A stretch of DNA of 64,000 nt from Emergomyces orientalis (lineage: Eukaryota; Ascomycota; Eurotiomycetes; Onygenales; Ajellomycetaceae): the NCBI GenBank assembly GCA_002110485.1, contig MOWL01000045.1:620001-684000 (forward strand). The letters are read 5' to 3'. The position numbers and the translations under genes were made by a program. Shown in pieces: positions 1 to 10,716 of the stretch. Below the pieces are notes generated by a model. It saw only the letters and a program-made list of their open reading frames with translations, made no database searches and was not told the origin of the DNA. Numbering within the stretch: position 1 is the stretch's first letter; each line of letters opens with the position of its first letter.

Positions 1-337
1 TTGGTGCCGCAATGTCAAATCTTGGCTGGAGAACATGAGACAGGCTGGCCCGAGTTATGGCAAGGGGACACGCAAACGCCCGATCGCAACAGGATGCGAG
101 AGGAAACAGAACGCCACAGGAGAGATCAAAGGTTAAATTATCCAAAAGAAGAAAGGAACGAAAAGAAAAGGGAAATGTAGGCGTCTATGTCTTATGTTTT
201 GATATTTCAGGGAACAATGACGGTTGGAGAGAAAATAAATATAATCGGAGTATTCAGTGGCGAAGGTTTTGAAATTACATCGACGAAAACAGTGGAAGGA
301 AAGGACATGCAACCAGGAAAATTATTTGTTCGTGTAT
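1..337. other. Left edge, no gene seen
   Basis: This stretch lies downstream of the APS2 stop codon. The short open frames here are chance or antisense frames without splice signals or recognisable domains. It probably carries the APS2 3' UTR. Confidence 0.5.
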
Positions 338-1168
338 TCATTCAAGCTTATCCAAGTGCTCCAATCTTGTCAGCACAACCTGTTTGCTCGTTTCTTCAAC
401 CTCGCCAGCGAGAAACACCTCGTCGAGAATGGCATAAACCTAGACGCATATAAATTAGTTCAAAGTATTAGCAATCAACTAATTCAAACAGGTTAAAATT
501 TCATTCGAGAACTCTAGAACTGGTTTGCGGTCCCCAAAACACAGCTTGGTTTCGCACCAAAACTCGACAATATCCTAGCTCACGGAACAAAAACGCACTT
601 TGTAAAAGTTGAAAACCAAATCCAGTTCACAAACATTGCCGAAAAATTGATCTAGGACCTCCACGAAAAAGTGTATAGCTTCCAAGTACGCCAATTCATT
701 ATCGTTCGCATCGACGCACACGCAGAAGAACAGACCCGCATATCGCCTATAAACGATCTTTGTGCTGCGACGGAACTCGACGAAGTTGGATTGATATTTC
801 TGATCTCGAGGGGCAATGAGGCGGTGGACCTGTAGGATAACGGGATTTAGTTATAGGAAATTGCGCTGGGTGTTTCGGGATTCGCGAGGAGAACGCTGGG
901 CGGGGAAAGCTGCTGGAGTTGCTGGAAATAGAGACGAACCTCTCCCTTTAGTTTCACTTTTTCATCATCCTGATATCCGTTAGCTACACCAGCATATCAA
1001 CCACAATATCCATTAGGAATGAGTAGCTTACATTGTATGGCGCATACCACTTTGCCAGACGGGTCTTGCCTCTTCGCTCCGTCAGTAAAGTTCATTGCTC
1101 ATCGCAGCAGCCTTTGGAGAAGGGCCTACGTACTGCCTGTTCTGGATAAGAATAAAAGAGAGAACCAT
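338..1168 (-). CDS. APS2: AP-2 complex subunit sigma (clathrin adaptor small chain)
   Basis: Small subunit of the AP-2 adaptor, which links cargo to clathrin at the plasma membrane during endocytosis. I rebuilt five exons on the minus strand: 1134-1168, 1032-1071, 940-969, 599-829 and 338-439. All junctions agree in phase and give 145 residues, the normal length for sigma chains (about 142-145). The start reads MVLSFILIQNRQGKTRLAKW. Conserved stretches VHRLIAPRDQKYQSNFVEF, YRRYAGLFFCVCVD and NDNELAYLEAIHFFVEVLD follow. The protein ends HLDKLE. The region shows the five-exon pattern of a full-length adaptin small chain (clathrin_adaptor_s fold). The last intron (440-598, 159 bp) is longer than most here. 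The plus-strand frame opposite exon 4 is almost open and can mislead an ORF caller. The identification is very secure; exact splice sites are inferred. Confidence 0.95.
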
Positions 1169-1792
1169 GCCGCGAATAGATGGCTTGGTACCAAGCCTTT
1201 AATTGGCTAATGCTTCATGGAGGTGTATTTGGCACATGAAATACTATTGAGATACTCTGGCGAGCTGGGTGTTATAGCCATTACAGACGATTCTGCCAAA
1301 ATTCACCGCCTTACAATTCCAGGAACAATGTGAATGAACCAATGCAGATGAGCACAAGATTACGCAGTACTGAGGAAATGAAATACGGCTGGAAATAACA
1401 TATATGTAAATTAACTGTCATGTCATTGATATAGTTTTAGGGGAAAAGCAAAAGCACGAACAGCAAAATATTCTCCCAAATACCCTTGTAACATGAAGCG
1501 ATATCGTCAGAACCATATGGAAGATAAGTTCGTCCTCAGAAATATCATACAGTGACCTAGTATTCAATCAAGCACACCAAAACTCAATACGCCGAGATTT
1601 TCCTCCTCCTCGATAAACGAGCATATCACTTGCTCCCAAAAATTCTCCGCCTCATTTTCTTAGATTTCGATGCGCCTGAATCCTAAAAATAATTCTCATC
1701 AGCCAATTTGATATTCTCTGGGGCTCCCTGCCTTTTTAATTAAAGTTTCCACAGCAATAGGAACAGGAACAGGAACTGGAACTGGAATACGA
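1169..1792. other. Intergenic, APS2 promoter side
   Basis: 624 bp between the FlbE stop and the APS2 start, both transcribed leftwards. A short hexamer-like tandem (GGAACA/GGAACT, about 1755-1787) lies just past the FlbE stop. No other feature seen. Confidence 0.5.
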
Positions 1793-2362
1793 TCATACCG
1801 TGGATTCGACAGTGTAATCAGCAGGAGCTTTACTATCACGACTACCCGCCCCATAATCCTCACCTTCCATGACCGAAGCATCCCCGTCAGAGCTCTCATA
1901 AGAACGCTCTGGCTCTCCATTATAAACGACGAACCATCCAATCTCTGAATCAGGAGCAAGCTCATCCTTAAGTGTCTTAAATACTTCAGTTCCGGCTGTT
2001 GACAGGCCCGGGTCCTGCTGTAGAATATCTTGCGGGCTCAATCCCAGCCCAGCGCCGGACAACGCCTTTGCGCCCATAGTCATAGTCTTTGCCGCAACGT
2101 ACGCATATGGCTGGCTCACGGCGTCAGTGCTAAGGTCCTCGGGATCGTACTGTTCAATGAGTTGCAGATTGGGGAGATGAATGAGGATGTTAGGGTCAAT
2201 GAGCTTGAATGAATCAAGGATGGCCGCAGCGGTGGTGGGATGCTGGAGGTACTCCGCAGCTGCATCAAAGACATTGTAAAGGGCGATGTATGCGCGGATG
2301 CCTGGGGCTAAGGGGTTGGCCGCCCTGTTCCATCGGAAGCCATAGAGGATGTAGGTGACCAT
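1793..2362 (-). CDS. flbE: FlbE-like developmental regulator
   Basis: FlbE is one of the fluffy-low-brlA proteins of Aspergillus that act upstream of brlA in asexual development, working at the hyphal tip with FlbB. The frame gives 189 residues. The N-terminus MVTYILYGFRWNR matches the family pattern 'x-Y-x-V/L-Y-G-F-R-W-x-R'. The middle carries FDAAAEYLQ, IEQYDPED and AVSQPYAYVA, and the C-terminal part has GLSPQDI, WFVVYNGEPERSYES and an acidic tail. I chose the ATG at 2362 rather than an upstream in-frame codon because the conserved block starts there. The 29 residues upstream do not resemble the family. Family assignment rests on memory of these motifs, so an unnamed relative is possible. 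No intron was needed. Confidence 0.7.
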   Translation of the reverse strand: MVTYILYGFRWNRAANPLAPGIRAYIALYNVFDAAAEYLQHPTTAAAILDSFKLIDPNILIHLPNLQLIEQYDPEDLSTDAVSQPYAYVAAKTMTMGAKALSGAGLGLSPQDILQQDPGLSTAGTEVFKTLKDELAPDSEIGWFVVYNGEPERSYESSDGDASVMEGEDYGAGSRDSKAPADYTVESTV

Positions 2363-2992
2363 GTTTATAGAGAACTGGGTAGGGACACAGAAGATGGGGC
2401 TGGACGTAAGCAGTATTGGGGAGACTCCAATGGAGATGTTAGTTAACAAGGCACAGCTTGTTCCTACATATCAGTGGGAGGACAGCTCTCGAACCACCAT
2501 TAATGGTCATGGCTCGGATAGTAGTCTTGTCTCCTTTGCTTTTTTATCGTCAATTATACATGGCGTCTGAAGGACAGCTGCGTCTTATGGTGTGACATTC
2601 TGTGTACGAGCCCGCATGGTGTGGGGTTGGCCGGTCACATGACGCAATTGATTCTTGTCTGATGGCGCTCATACCATTCAGTGAATATTTTGAAGAAGCA
2701 CCAAGTTACCTACCTACGTACGGAGTAGATAGATAGATAGATACATTGGCATCAACAATTATATGGAATTATATATGGTACAATATTGGTGATAACCTCC
2801 CCACCTCTTTGAGGCTCAAACCAAAGTTGATAGCGGGCTCGCTCGTGGTGTGCTTATTTGGAATTCGTGGACAAGGTCAGCACGACGCTTGAATTCAAGT
2901 AAATCTTATGGTGAAAAACTCAATGTTTCCTCACGGATAGATGTGTGCATTAAAACCAATCATCATCATCGTTATCACCATCATCATAGTCA
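2363..2992. other. Intergenic, with short AGAT and CAT tandem repeats
   Basis: 630 bp between SCT1 (3' end) and FlbE (5' end). It contains an AGAT microsatellite of four units at 2727-2743 and CAT/CATCAT-rich sequence at about 2960-2998 that runs into the SCT1 stop. A TACGGAGTA motif lies at 2719-2727. No gene seen. Confidence 0.5.
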
Positions 2993-5122
2993 TCATCGCG
3001 ATTTCTTATTTTCTGCTAATTCTCCGGCTCCAATGGCAGAAGGGCTGTCAATCATGACGACATCGTCATCGTCTGAATCGGTGTCTCTGCTAGTGCGTGT
3101 TCCGCGTTTCTCCTGCCCGGAGTCCCTGATCCGCCTGTTCACTTCACCCAAATTATCATCTGATATGGTAGACAAGGGTTTGAGCAGTGTATCGTGGAGA
3201 AAGGAACCAAAGCTGCTGGATCGCGTTCCACTACCGCGACTTTCGCTTCTGCTCCGGCTCCCCGTGCGACTAGCAGGCATGCTCTTCAATCGAGATTGAT
3301 AAGCATCATCATTAGGGTTCTCGTGAACAAGCTTTTCCGATTCGAAATCTGGAAGGATTTCAGGACCGAAGGTGTCAATCACCTCTACAACCTGAGCAGC
3401 CAACGCCTGGCGTTCCGCTCGCAATTGGGCCAATGAATTAGCTGATCTGGGGTTCAGAGCAACTAATAGTGGAGGTAGAGATTTCAACACGTCGGCGCCT
3501 ATCTCGCCAATACGGAGACCCGCAAGGGAGACCAAAATCATGAGACCGAAGAACAATATCGAAAAAGCCCATAAGGGAACAATATCGAGGATATAGTTCC
3601 TCGGATTAATCCACCAAGACACAACAGAGCAGTAATATCCATCGTAGCGACAGTAACGCAGCCAAACAGTTGCGATAGCTGTATAAAAGGTATACAATGT
3701 TGGTGCCAGCCCCATTGCTACTATAATCTTCCAACTTCCGACAACATCACGTCCTTCTAACTTAACAACTGAAGCTGCTAGGGCTTTGCGTTGCTTTCTG
3801 ACAGACACGATCTTTGTAATGACGAAAACTGGCCAGAATAAAGCAATGGACGGTAAAGTCCCCACTGCCAGTGCGAAAAATTCACTGATACGCTGAAGCA
3901 GAGTGCCAAAGACTAACCACCACGGTCGTTGCTCAACATCCCCCCATTCGACTTGGTGATCCAGGATACCTAAAACATTGAGTCGATTATTGTAATCTGA
4001 TATAGCTCTTTTCAACTGACGAACTTTGGGCTCATCTTTGAACCGCGTGTAGCCTTTAAGAAGATTCCGATTGAGTTCAATAACAACGGGTAGGGGGAGC
4101 TTCATCCGTAGAGGCTTATATAGTCTTCTTGTAGCTTGAATGACCATAAGGGTTTCGTGATCAGGAGCTTGTTGGGTGACAGCAGCAAGTGCATCGTTAA
4201 TTGTTTCTAGCAATGACCCTACAGCGTTACGTTTGAGATGTCCACCCGCTTTGAATGCTTCGATTTGATCTGGGTGAACCTGGACTGGGTTACCGAACTC
4301 TATAACGGCGCGGGAGCGGAATTTATTGGGATGGAAGTAATTCATGCCACACGGGATTATAGAGAGGCCGCAGTCAGGTTGCCGTGCGAGGGTACCCAGG
4401 GCAATTATAGCCACACCAGCTTTCAATGGAAGTAAACTAGGGCGGTCATGGCTTCCACCCTCGGGAAAGATACCAACACAACCACCGTCGCAAAGCTCGC
4501 GGTACACCGAGTCGAACATCCGGCTTTGGTCAACAAACGGTGCAACTTTAAAGGAGGTCCCATTGCGCAACGCATCGTAGAACGGGTGGTCATTATCAAA
4601 ATCCTTGAATGGTTTCCTGAGCCGCAATTCCTCCGGTCCCAGGATCTCGGCAATTACTTGCTGTTCGACATTCGTTTTTCCAACCTTGGGTAGAACAATA
4701 AGACCTCCTTCCATGAACTGGCCATTGGTGAAATTCGTTCCTTGCCCGCGGACGAGCGTTGGATCATTTTCTGGATCAGGCAGGCAAATCGTGCCCTCAG
4801 CAGGTTTGACAAGGTCCATAGCCCTGACAACAGACACTGCTCCCATAAGGCGGGTCATGGTACCAACATAGGGTTCGCGCATAGTCTTATCTGCAGTGAG
4901 AAACGAAGTGCGGCGGCCAGCATAGCGTCTCAAATTGCGCATTAGCACCGCGGAATCGACGAATTGGTTGGCATGCGGCGCTGCGACAACGATCACCGGG
5001 CCGCTCTTAGGAATCCTCCATGCACCCCTGGAGCAGATTTCGCGGAAAAAAATATGAAGGCATAATGCAAAAATCCATATCCCGAAGTCATAAAGCCACG
5101 GGATCATATAACTCTGGGTCAT
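2993..5122 (-). CDS. SCT1: Glycerol-3-phosphate O-acyltransferase (GPAT, Sct1/Gpt2 type)
   Basis: ER enzyme that acylates glycerol-3-phosphate (and dihydroxyacetone phosphate) at sn-1, the first step of phospholipid and triacylglycerol synthesis. The intronless frame encodes 709 residues. An N-terminal hydrophobic segment (about 8-26) precedes the PlsC-like domain. The fungal catalytic block is PHANQFVD (His50, Asp56), and the substrate-binding block is FPEGGSHDRPSLLPLKAG (about 219-236). These are motifs I and III of fungal GPATs. At least three hydrophobic helices follow in the 400-560 region. The tail is Ser/Arg/Asp-rich, with RTGSRSRSESRGSG and an acidic DSDDDD run, and looks like a phosphorylated cytosolic tail, as in yeast Sct1/Gpt2. 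Fungi often carry two paralogues, so SCT1 versus GPT2 cannot be told here. Confidence 0.93.
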   Translation of the reverse strand: MTQSYMIPWLYDFGIWIFALCLHIFFREICSRGAWRIPKSGPVIVVAAPHANQFVDSAVLMRNLRRYAGRRTSFLTADKTMREPYVGTMTRLMGAVSVVRAMDLVKPAEGTICLPDPENDPTLVRGQGTNFTNGQFMEGGLIVLPKVGKTNVEQQVIAEILGPEELRLRKPFKDFDNDHPFYDALRNGTSFKVAPFVDQSRMFDSVYRELCDGGCVGIFPEGGSHDRPSLLPLKAGVAIIALGTLARQPDCGLSIIPCGMNYFHPNKFRSRAVIEFGNPVQVHPDQIEAFKAGGHLKRNAVGSLLETINDALAAVTQQAPDHETLMVIQATRRLYKPLRMKLPLPVVIELNRNLLKGYTRFKDEPKVRQLKRAISDYNNRLNVLGILDHQVEWGDVEQRPWWLVFGTLLQRISEFFALAVGTLPSIALFWPVFVITKIVSVRKQRKALAASVVKLEGRDVVGSWKIIVAMGLAPTLYTFYTAIATVWLRYCRYDGYYCSVVSWWINPRNYILDIVPLWAFSILFFGLMILVSLAGLRIGEIGADVLKSLPPLLVALNPRSANSLAQLRAERQALAAQVVEVIDTFGPEILPDFESEKLVHENPNDDAYQSRLKSMPASRTGSRSRSESRGSGTRSSSFGSFLHDTLLKPLSTISDDNLGEVNRRIRDSGQEKRGTRTSRDTDSDDDDVVMIDSPSAIGAGELAENKKSR

Positions 5123-5653
5123 GGTGAAAGTGACGGTTAAAAAGCCTTGTCACTTAGCCGGAGGAGAAGGGACAGCTGCAACATCATATGAATTATTAGA
5201 TACGCACACAAAATGCCACAGATATTGGTGATGCTCTCATGAGAGAGGGGCTGGCCACCCGGTAAGCCGATTTGTTGGGGATTCAACGATCAATGCTACA
5301 GGTATCCAAGCAAAACGCGCAGGGAAGCCAAGACTAAACGGCCCACTAGAGAGGAGCTAGACAAGGCTAAAGGCCAGACATCCAATGAATTGTAGCAGGA
5401 TGGTGGGAACTTCTTGCAAGTGTTTGCGGCAAGGTACCTCCCCTCTCGCCTACAAGATGAAGCCTGTCCACACAGAGCGAGAGTTAATGCTCAATGCCGA
5501 CGTTGGCTGCAAATGCGCTGAACGAGGGCAATTACGTGAAGAGAGCTGGTGAGTTGAACCTACAGCTGGAAGTATTTTCCCTTATATTGTAACAATAATG
5601 TATGAGGAGGATTATGTTTTCGTTTTTATGCAACCTTAATATCTAATTTTTTG
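5123..5653. other. Intergenic, SCT1 promoter / DPH5 3' side
   Basis: 531 bp between two minus-strand genes. A pyrimidine/purine-mixed stretch with no recognisable gene or repeat. It should hold the SCT1 promoter. Confidence 0.5.
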
Positions 5654-6663
5654 TTACGTCGAACTTGTTCCATAATTGGTTTTCCAAGTCTCATCAAATG
5701 TTGCCCTGTCGACAGCAAACTCCCGAATATAATCTCTTTCTAGATCATGGGTCCTTTTACCGAGCAGAACCAAACTGTGCAAGGGTTTACCCATATCGAC
5801 ATCGCATAGCTCTTTCAAAGTCCCGACGACAAGCTGTTGGTCTGGTGCACCAACGCGGGCAGCGCCTACAGCGAGGCTGGTCGGACCATACACACCCTCT
5901 TTCCTCTCTTCCTCTATTTCCAGCATTTGACTCGCACACTGCGCGACAGTCATGTATCTTGGTGGTTCATATATTTTCCTTCCTCGCGCCATATTTTCTA
6001 TCGACTGTTCCTTAATTTTGATGTCGAGGAGCATCAAAGTGTGAAACCCTAGTTGGGCGTTTTCCTTCACTCGGTCATAGAACGAAGACGGCTTCCATGT
6101 CTCTGTGAAAAATACCATACTGACTGTTTGGCCGAAATTATAGAGTTGGAGACCGGTGCAGCCTATAGCGGACATAATCGAGGCATTTGGCACTGTTGCC
6201 GTTTTAATGCCTAGTTCGCGGGCGCGTAGGACGAGGTCAGTGTGCGTTGTAGCTCTAATAACATAAGATTTGTTAGTCCACCATTGGCACCTTGACATTT
6301 GCGAAGGAGTATTTTTCAAGTGGTAACGTACCCAAATGGATCTCCAACCACCAGGAATGCGACATCCACTTTATCCGCGTCTTGTAGTATCTCATCGCTG
6401 CCAGTCTCGACTAATTCGCGATCTGCTACAATGACAGGCCGTCCATAGAAAGCTTCCTACTGATCAATCGCGGCGTGTATTAGTACGTTAACCATAGCTC
6501 TGTTATCCTGTTAGAAAACGTCACGCACTAGTTTTTCTTTATCCACAAGTAGGATACTAGTGTAGGCCTCAAGATACACTCGTTCGGCCTTTTTGACGAT
6601 TTCGAGTCCCCGGACGGTGATATCGGCCTCGTCCGCGAGACCAAGCCCAACCAGATACAGCAT
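5654..6663 (-). CDS. DPH5: Diphthine methyl ester synthase
   Basis: AdoMet-dependent methyltransferase of diphthamide synthesis, which modifies the histidine of translation elongation factor 2. Three exons fit in phase: 6529-6663, 6332-6456 and 5654-6254, giving 286 residues. The start MLYLVGLGLADEADITVRG is typical of the family. Other signatures are VYLEAYTSIL, EAFYGRPVIVADRELVE, VAFLVVGDPFGATTHTDLVL, IGCTGLQLYNFGQTVSMVFF, MARGRKIYEPPRYM and LHSLVLLGK. Introns have ordinary donors (GTGCGT, GTACGT) and TAG acceptors. Length and motifs match yeast Dph5 throughout, with no lesion. The gene is divergent from SPT3, with 1.3 kb between the starts. Confidence 0.96.
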
Positions 6664-7963
6664 GGCGACGGTGCTGTGTAAATGTGTTGGACACGATAAA
6701 TGGGGATGTCGCCGAATATTATTTTTCACGCGACGGAAACCCCGCCAGGAAGCACGAAGCGGGGTGTGACGGTTTGATGCGCCGGAATATTGGAGGCTCC
6801 GGAAACCGGCCACAGTTGTTGCAACAAAATTGAGACGAAAGAATTAAAAATCAGAAAGGCGGCACAAATAGATCACTAATAATAATGATTGCTCCTTGTA
6901 ACTCTCAATTACTTGAAAATAAAAGAAATGTCATGAGCTTTTGATTTTTTTTGATTTTGGATAATATTGCCAAGAAACATACACCAAGTAAAAAGCTTTC
7001 AAAAATACACATACTGGAGCTTTTTCGGATTCTATCTCAGGGGAGGTTAGCGGATTCCTTGTAGAAATCATATTTCTTTTGCGTTTCACTGCTCCCGTTC
7101 CTCCTCCTCCAGCTTCTTCCTTAAGATCTAATATCTCTGGAATCAAAAAACACGCAGACACGGTTTGAGATTACTACCAATTCTCAAATGCTTCATCGTG
7201 TTGTAGCGTATATCTTAACCCCAATTGTATAAATCTGATACTTCCCGACCTTTCCACTGATCTGGGTATGGTGTATAAACCCCTGCGGCGGTCCTTTTCA
7301 GGGGCCTCTAGAAACAAAGTGCCTTGGCCGCGGCTTCAGTTGAAGCGGCCATGAATAGCAGCACCTTCAACGCCTGTCTCACCCTGTGCGACAGGTGCGC
7401 GTGATATGCCAAGTTGAAACTTTGCCCTGCACTTTCTAGGTGATCCGAACATGTTGGTATGCTGAATATGAGGACATTGCGTCTGTGTGCACGAAGGTAC
7501 GCGGCTATTATGATAGATGGTGGCATCCTGTTTCCCCCTTTTCCGGGCCAAACCGATGTCTAGACAGGGGCCCGACGGCTGAAAGAAGACAGAGGACAAG
7601 AGCCGCATCATGGGCTAGTACGCTCATCAGTGGTAGATATACACATCCAACAACCTTCCTAGTATGTTTTTGCCAAAAGCAAACATCGATGCACTTCCTG
7701 CTTGTTAAACCCTTTAAGTACCAACTGGCTTGGCATCACGTGGAATCTTATCGCCCATGGCCTGGTCCCAGCAGACGACACTGACAATTCGACGACGAGA
7801 AAAGAGTGCGCTCTATGACCCCCTTATTCCCGCCATCTCCCTCTTCGACGTGTTGCATGGTATCAATTACCGGGGCTATGACCGTGCCGCCTCGAGAGAC
7901 TTCTTTGCCGTTATCTGCCTTACCCGACTGCTCTCGCCTGCGAACCTGCACAAAGCCGCCAAG
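6664..7963. other. Divergent DPH5/SPT3 intergenic region
   Basis: 1.3 kb that must hold both promoters. The plus-strand frame of SPT3 exon 1 stays open upstream to about 7730, with an in-frame ATG at 7757, so an N-terminal extension of Spt3 cannot be excluded. A weak small-gene candidate on the minus strand is listed separately. Confidence 0.45.
6931..7196 (-). CDS. Possible small two-exon gene, unrecognised
   Basis: Weak candidate. A 19-nt first exon (7178-7196, MKHLRI) could splice through a weak donor (GTAGTA) to an acceptor after TTGATTCCAG at 7137, continuing in frame to 6931 for 74 residues. The predicted product has a charged, Gly-rich N-terminal half (EEAGGGGTGAVKRKR) and a hydrophobic C-terminal half. 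A second possible donor (GTATGT) follows the codons for ESEKAP, so the 3' end is also uncertain. I do not recognise the product. It may be a chance frame within the DPH5 upstream region. Confidence 0.18.
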
Positions 7964-10262
7964 ATGGCAGAACGATCGCCCAAGTACCGACAGGAGATCC
8001 AACAGGTAAGACAGGATTCCCCTTTGTGTTCGCTATCTGTGAAGTCTCGGTGAAAATGTTCTTTCCGGTCTGGTCCACTGGTTTATATCGAACTCCCTCT
8101 CCGGAATCTGCCCCCTGCGAAGCTCGAAAGACAATATCAAACTCCATCACATTCGTGGAGAATCCCCCTACGACCCGTTTTAGAAGTTTGACAATAGAGA
8201 TCAGAGAATAGGAGATGGTATCATAAAATTATAGTTTCGAGAGCGCTGGGGCCATGGGGCTTTGGGTTAGCTGGCTGCCCTCTCATCTATGGCAGAACTT
8301 GACCCTTACTTCGGCGGAGCAGCGTCCTCCACTACCAATCGGCGGCTAAACCTCTAAGCATTGGTGTGGTGATAGGAGATTACGATACTTACATCTTTCC
8401 ACAAATATCTTGCCATATCGGAAGGGAAACAGCTCTTACGAGGGCCGTGACCTGACTCGTCCTTTGATTCGATGCGAAATAATTACGGGATGATAGCAGG
8501 GGAAAAGGCAGTATCGTGAAGAATCGATTTTCGATGTTCCTATTTCTCCTCTAGGTTATTTTGCAATCGCATTCTTCACCTGCAGCAAATGCAGGACGAT
8601 GGGTTTAAATAGCGGCAGAAATGTTTAGTGAAGTGGAAATCCAAGAGTTCGATTGCTTGGGTGGGATGGGAAATGAACTACCTGGGAAGGGTTATCACCT
8701 TTTCCATAGCAACCACATATAACTCCCTCAAAGACTACACTGTTTTCTTCCATTAAGATAAATTCTCTTCAACACTCCTACGCGCGAAATGCCTGAGAAT
8801 CTCCTTAGCATTTCCTAGAGGCGTTTGGTCTCTTGGGTCAATGTTTCATTGAATCGCACCCCTTCAACACTGGACCACCCTAATGATCGATCAACTCCTC
8901 ACAATGGTTTTCACAAAGAGAGGAACAGGTGGGGAAATTATCAGGCTCGCCTCACTTTTGATACCCAACTGAGATTGTTTTACAGAAGTAGCTTCTGGGA
9001 AGAAGAACCTCAAATTTGACGCATTACCGGATTACGAAGATGATACAAGCGCTTCATCCCAAGATGGTTCCAACACAGATGTGGACGAGAGCGTCGATGG
9101 GAACCAGGAACAGGACCGGGACCAGGATTGGAGCGAAGACGAATTTTTTTTTGAAATGCCAAAGAGCGAACCTACTAACATATTTGCCCAGATGATGTTC
9201 GTTTCCGGTGAGACGGCGGAACCATCAGCTGAAACGACAACTCTCATCGAAGAAATTGTACGGCAACAAGTTATTGAAATGGTCCGTGCTCGTGCATTCT
9301 ACCTATTTATATTACGTATTGAGCTGACCGTTCTTGAAGCTTAGCCGAAGCACTGCCCTCGCAGCGCGACGAGGCGTTCGTTCTATCTCCACGGATGATC
9401 TCATATTTCTAATTCGCCATGACAAGGCTAAAGTGTCACGGCTAAAGACTTTTTTGTCCTGGAAGGATGTCCGGAAAAACGTGAAGGATTCAGATGACAA
9501 GGGTGGTGCTGATGCAGCAGATTTTGGAGCTGGAGACGACCCCTTGGCTGGAGCTGGTGTTGCGGGTCCATCGGATGTTGCTGCCAAACCGAAGAATAAA
9601 AGGGCCAAAGTTGGTTTGCCTTGGGATCTCAACAACTTATATTCAGTCCAAGTTCCTGAACGTGAAGATGAAGAAGATGAAGAGGAGGAGGAACAGAATT
9701 ATGCTACTCTACAGCGTCTTGCAAACGCAGATGAACGTACAAAAAATATGACTCGTGAAGAGTACGTTTTCTGGTCCGATTGTCGACAGGCCTCTTTTAC
9801 ATTCCGCAAAGCCAAAAGGTTTCGAGAATGGGCAGGTTTTGGAATCGTGACGGACTTTAGACCCAACGATGACATCGTCGACATCCTTGGCTTCCTCACT
9901 TTTGAAATTGTGCAAACTTTGACAGAAGAGGCTTTGAAGGTGAAGGAGCAGGAAGACCGTGGAAAAAAAGGCCGTGGAGCTTTGGACGATGGTGAAAAGA
10001 CCAAGAAACGAAAACGAGAAACGGGGCTCTTCGACCCTCCTGAGGAGGGAAGGACTCCCATAGAGCCAAGGCACATTCATGAGGCATATCGCAAGCTTCA
10101 GGCGATTCAGAACAAGTCTATTGCAATGCTACTACATGGAGGACGTGCTCCGATGCGCACTCCTTTGAGACTTGTATGTTTTCCCCTTCTGACGCTGGTG
10201 TTATTTGCGGATCACTCCAGAGAAGCTCGGTGCTAACCTCTCCCCCCGTTCCTTAGATTTGA
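7964..10262 (+). CDS. SPT3: SAGA complex subunit Spt3 (TFIID 18 kDa / histone-fold)
   Basis: Histone-fold subunit of the SAGA coactivator that helps place TBP at promoters in the nucleus. Exons are 7964-8005, 9192-9281, 9340-10173 and 10257-10262, giving 323 residues. Exon 1 encodes only MAERSPKYRQEIQQ, and exon 2 begins MMFVSGETAEPSAETT, the hallmark Spt3 N-terminus. The block RRGVRSISTDDLIFLIRHDK, then LSWKDVRKNVKD, completes the N-terminal histone fold. The second fold lies in FLTFEIVQTLTEEALKVKEQ and PIEPRHIHEAYRKLQ. The last exon adds only Ile and the stop, giving RTPLRLI as in other Spt3 proteins. Intron 1 is 1186 bp, very long for this genome, and contains a coding-like stretch (see separate entry). 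The start at 7964 was chosen by family length. Confidence 0.93.
8904..9191 (+). other. Coding-like segment inside SPT3 intron 1 (possible alternative first exons)
   Basis: Within SPT3 intron 1 an ATG at 8904 (context ACAATGG) starts a frame that can splice from a donor at 8932 to an acceptor ending at 8984 (TTTTACAG). It then stays open to the SPT3 exon 2 boundary, in the same frame as exon 2. The predicted peptide contains KKNLKFDALPDYEDD, a Ser/Asp/Gln-rich acidic stretch and FFFEMPKSEPTNIFA. Composition looks coding rather than intronic. It could be an alternative 5' exon giving Spt3 an acidic N-terminus, a remnant of another gene, or chance. I do not recognise a domain. Confidence 0.3.
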
Positions 10263-10716
10263 AAGTTATTATCCGAATATTGTACGATACAAAGGATTCT
10301 TTATTTTTATATACTATTTGGGATTTTTTAATTTTTTTTGGCTGTGGAGTAGCTACCTGATTTGTTTTCTGATTTTGGAGTTTTTGGGATATGGGAAATA
10401 CCCCTGAATTGGACCCAGCTGTCCTGTTTACATGTAAATTTTTAGTACTACTATCATTATAAGTTATGATAAGCTTAATTACAACTGTTATAAATACATG
10501 TGTATCTCTGTTGTTCGGTTGAAGATTCACAGTTTGAACATTGACTGGCCGTGTTATGTACGAAACAATCGATGGAGTAGTTGTGGAGTTTTAACTGGGA
10601 TAAAGCTTCCTTGGGCAAATTGTAATCGCTCTCGCATAAGTCTATTCATTGAAGATAGCTACCCATTGAACTCTATATCCCTCGTAAACACCCTTTTTTG
10701 TTAAGCCTGCTTTTAT
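10263..10716. other. Convergent SPT3/HIS5 3' region
   Basis: 454 bp of AT-rich DNA between convergent genes. It should hold both 3' UTRs and polyadenylation sites. No gene seen. Confidence 0.5.

Noticed and set aside
257..850. Near-open plus-strand frame with three in-frame stops that looked like a decayed gene
   Set aside because: It is the antisense shadow of APS2 exons 4 and 5; the minus strand gives a full AP-2 sigma protein.
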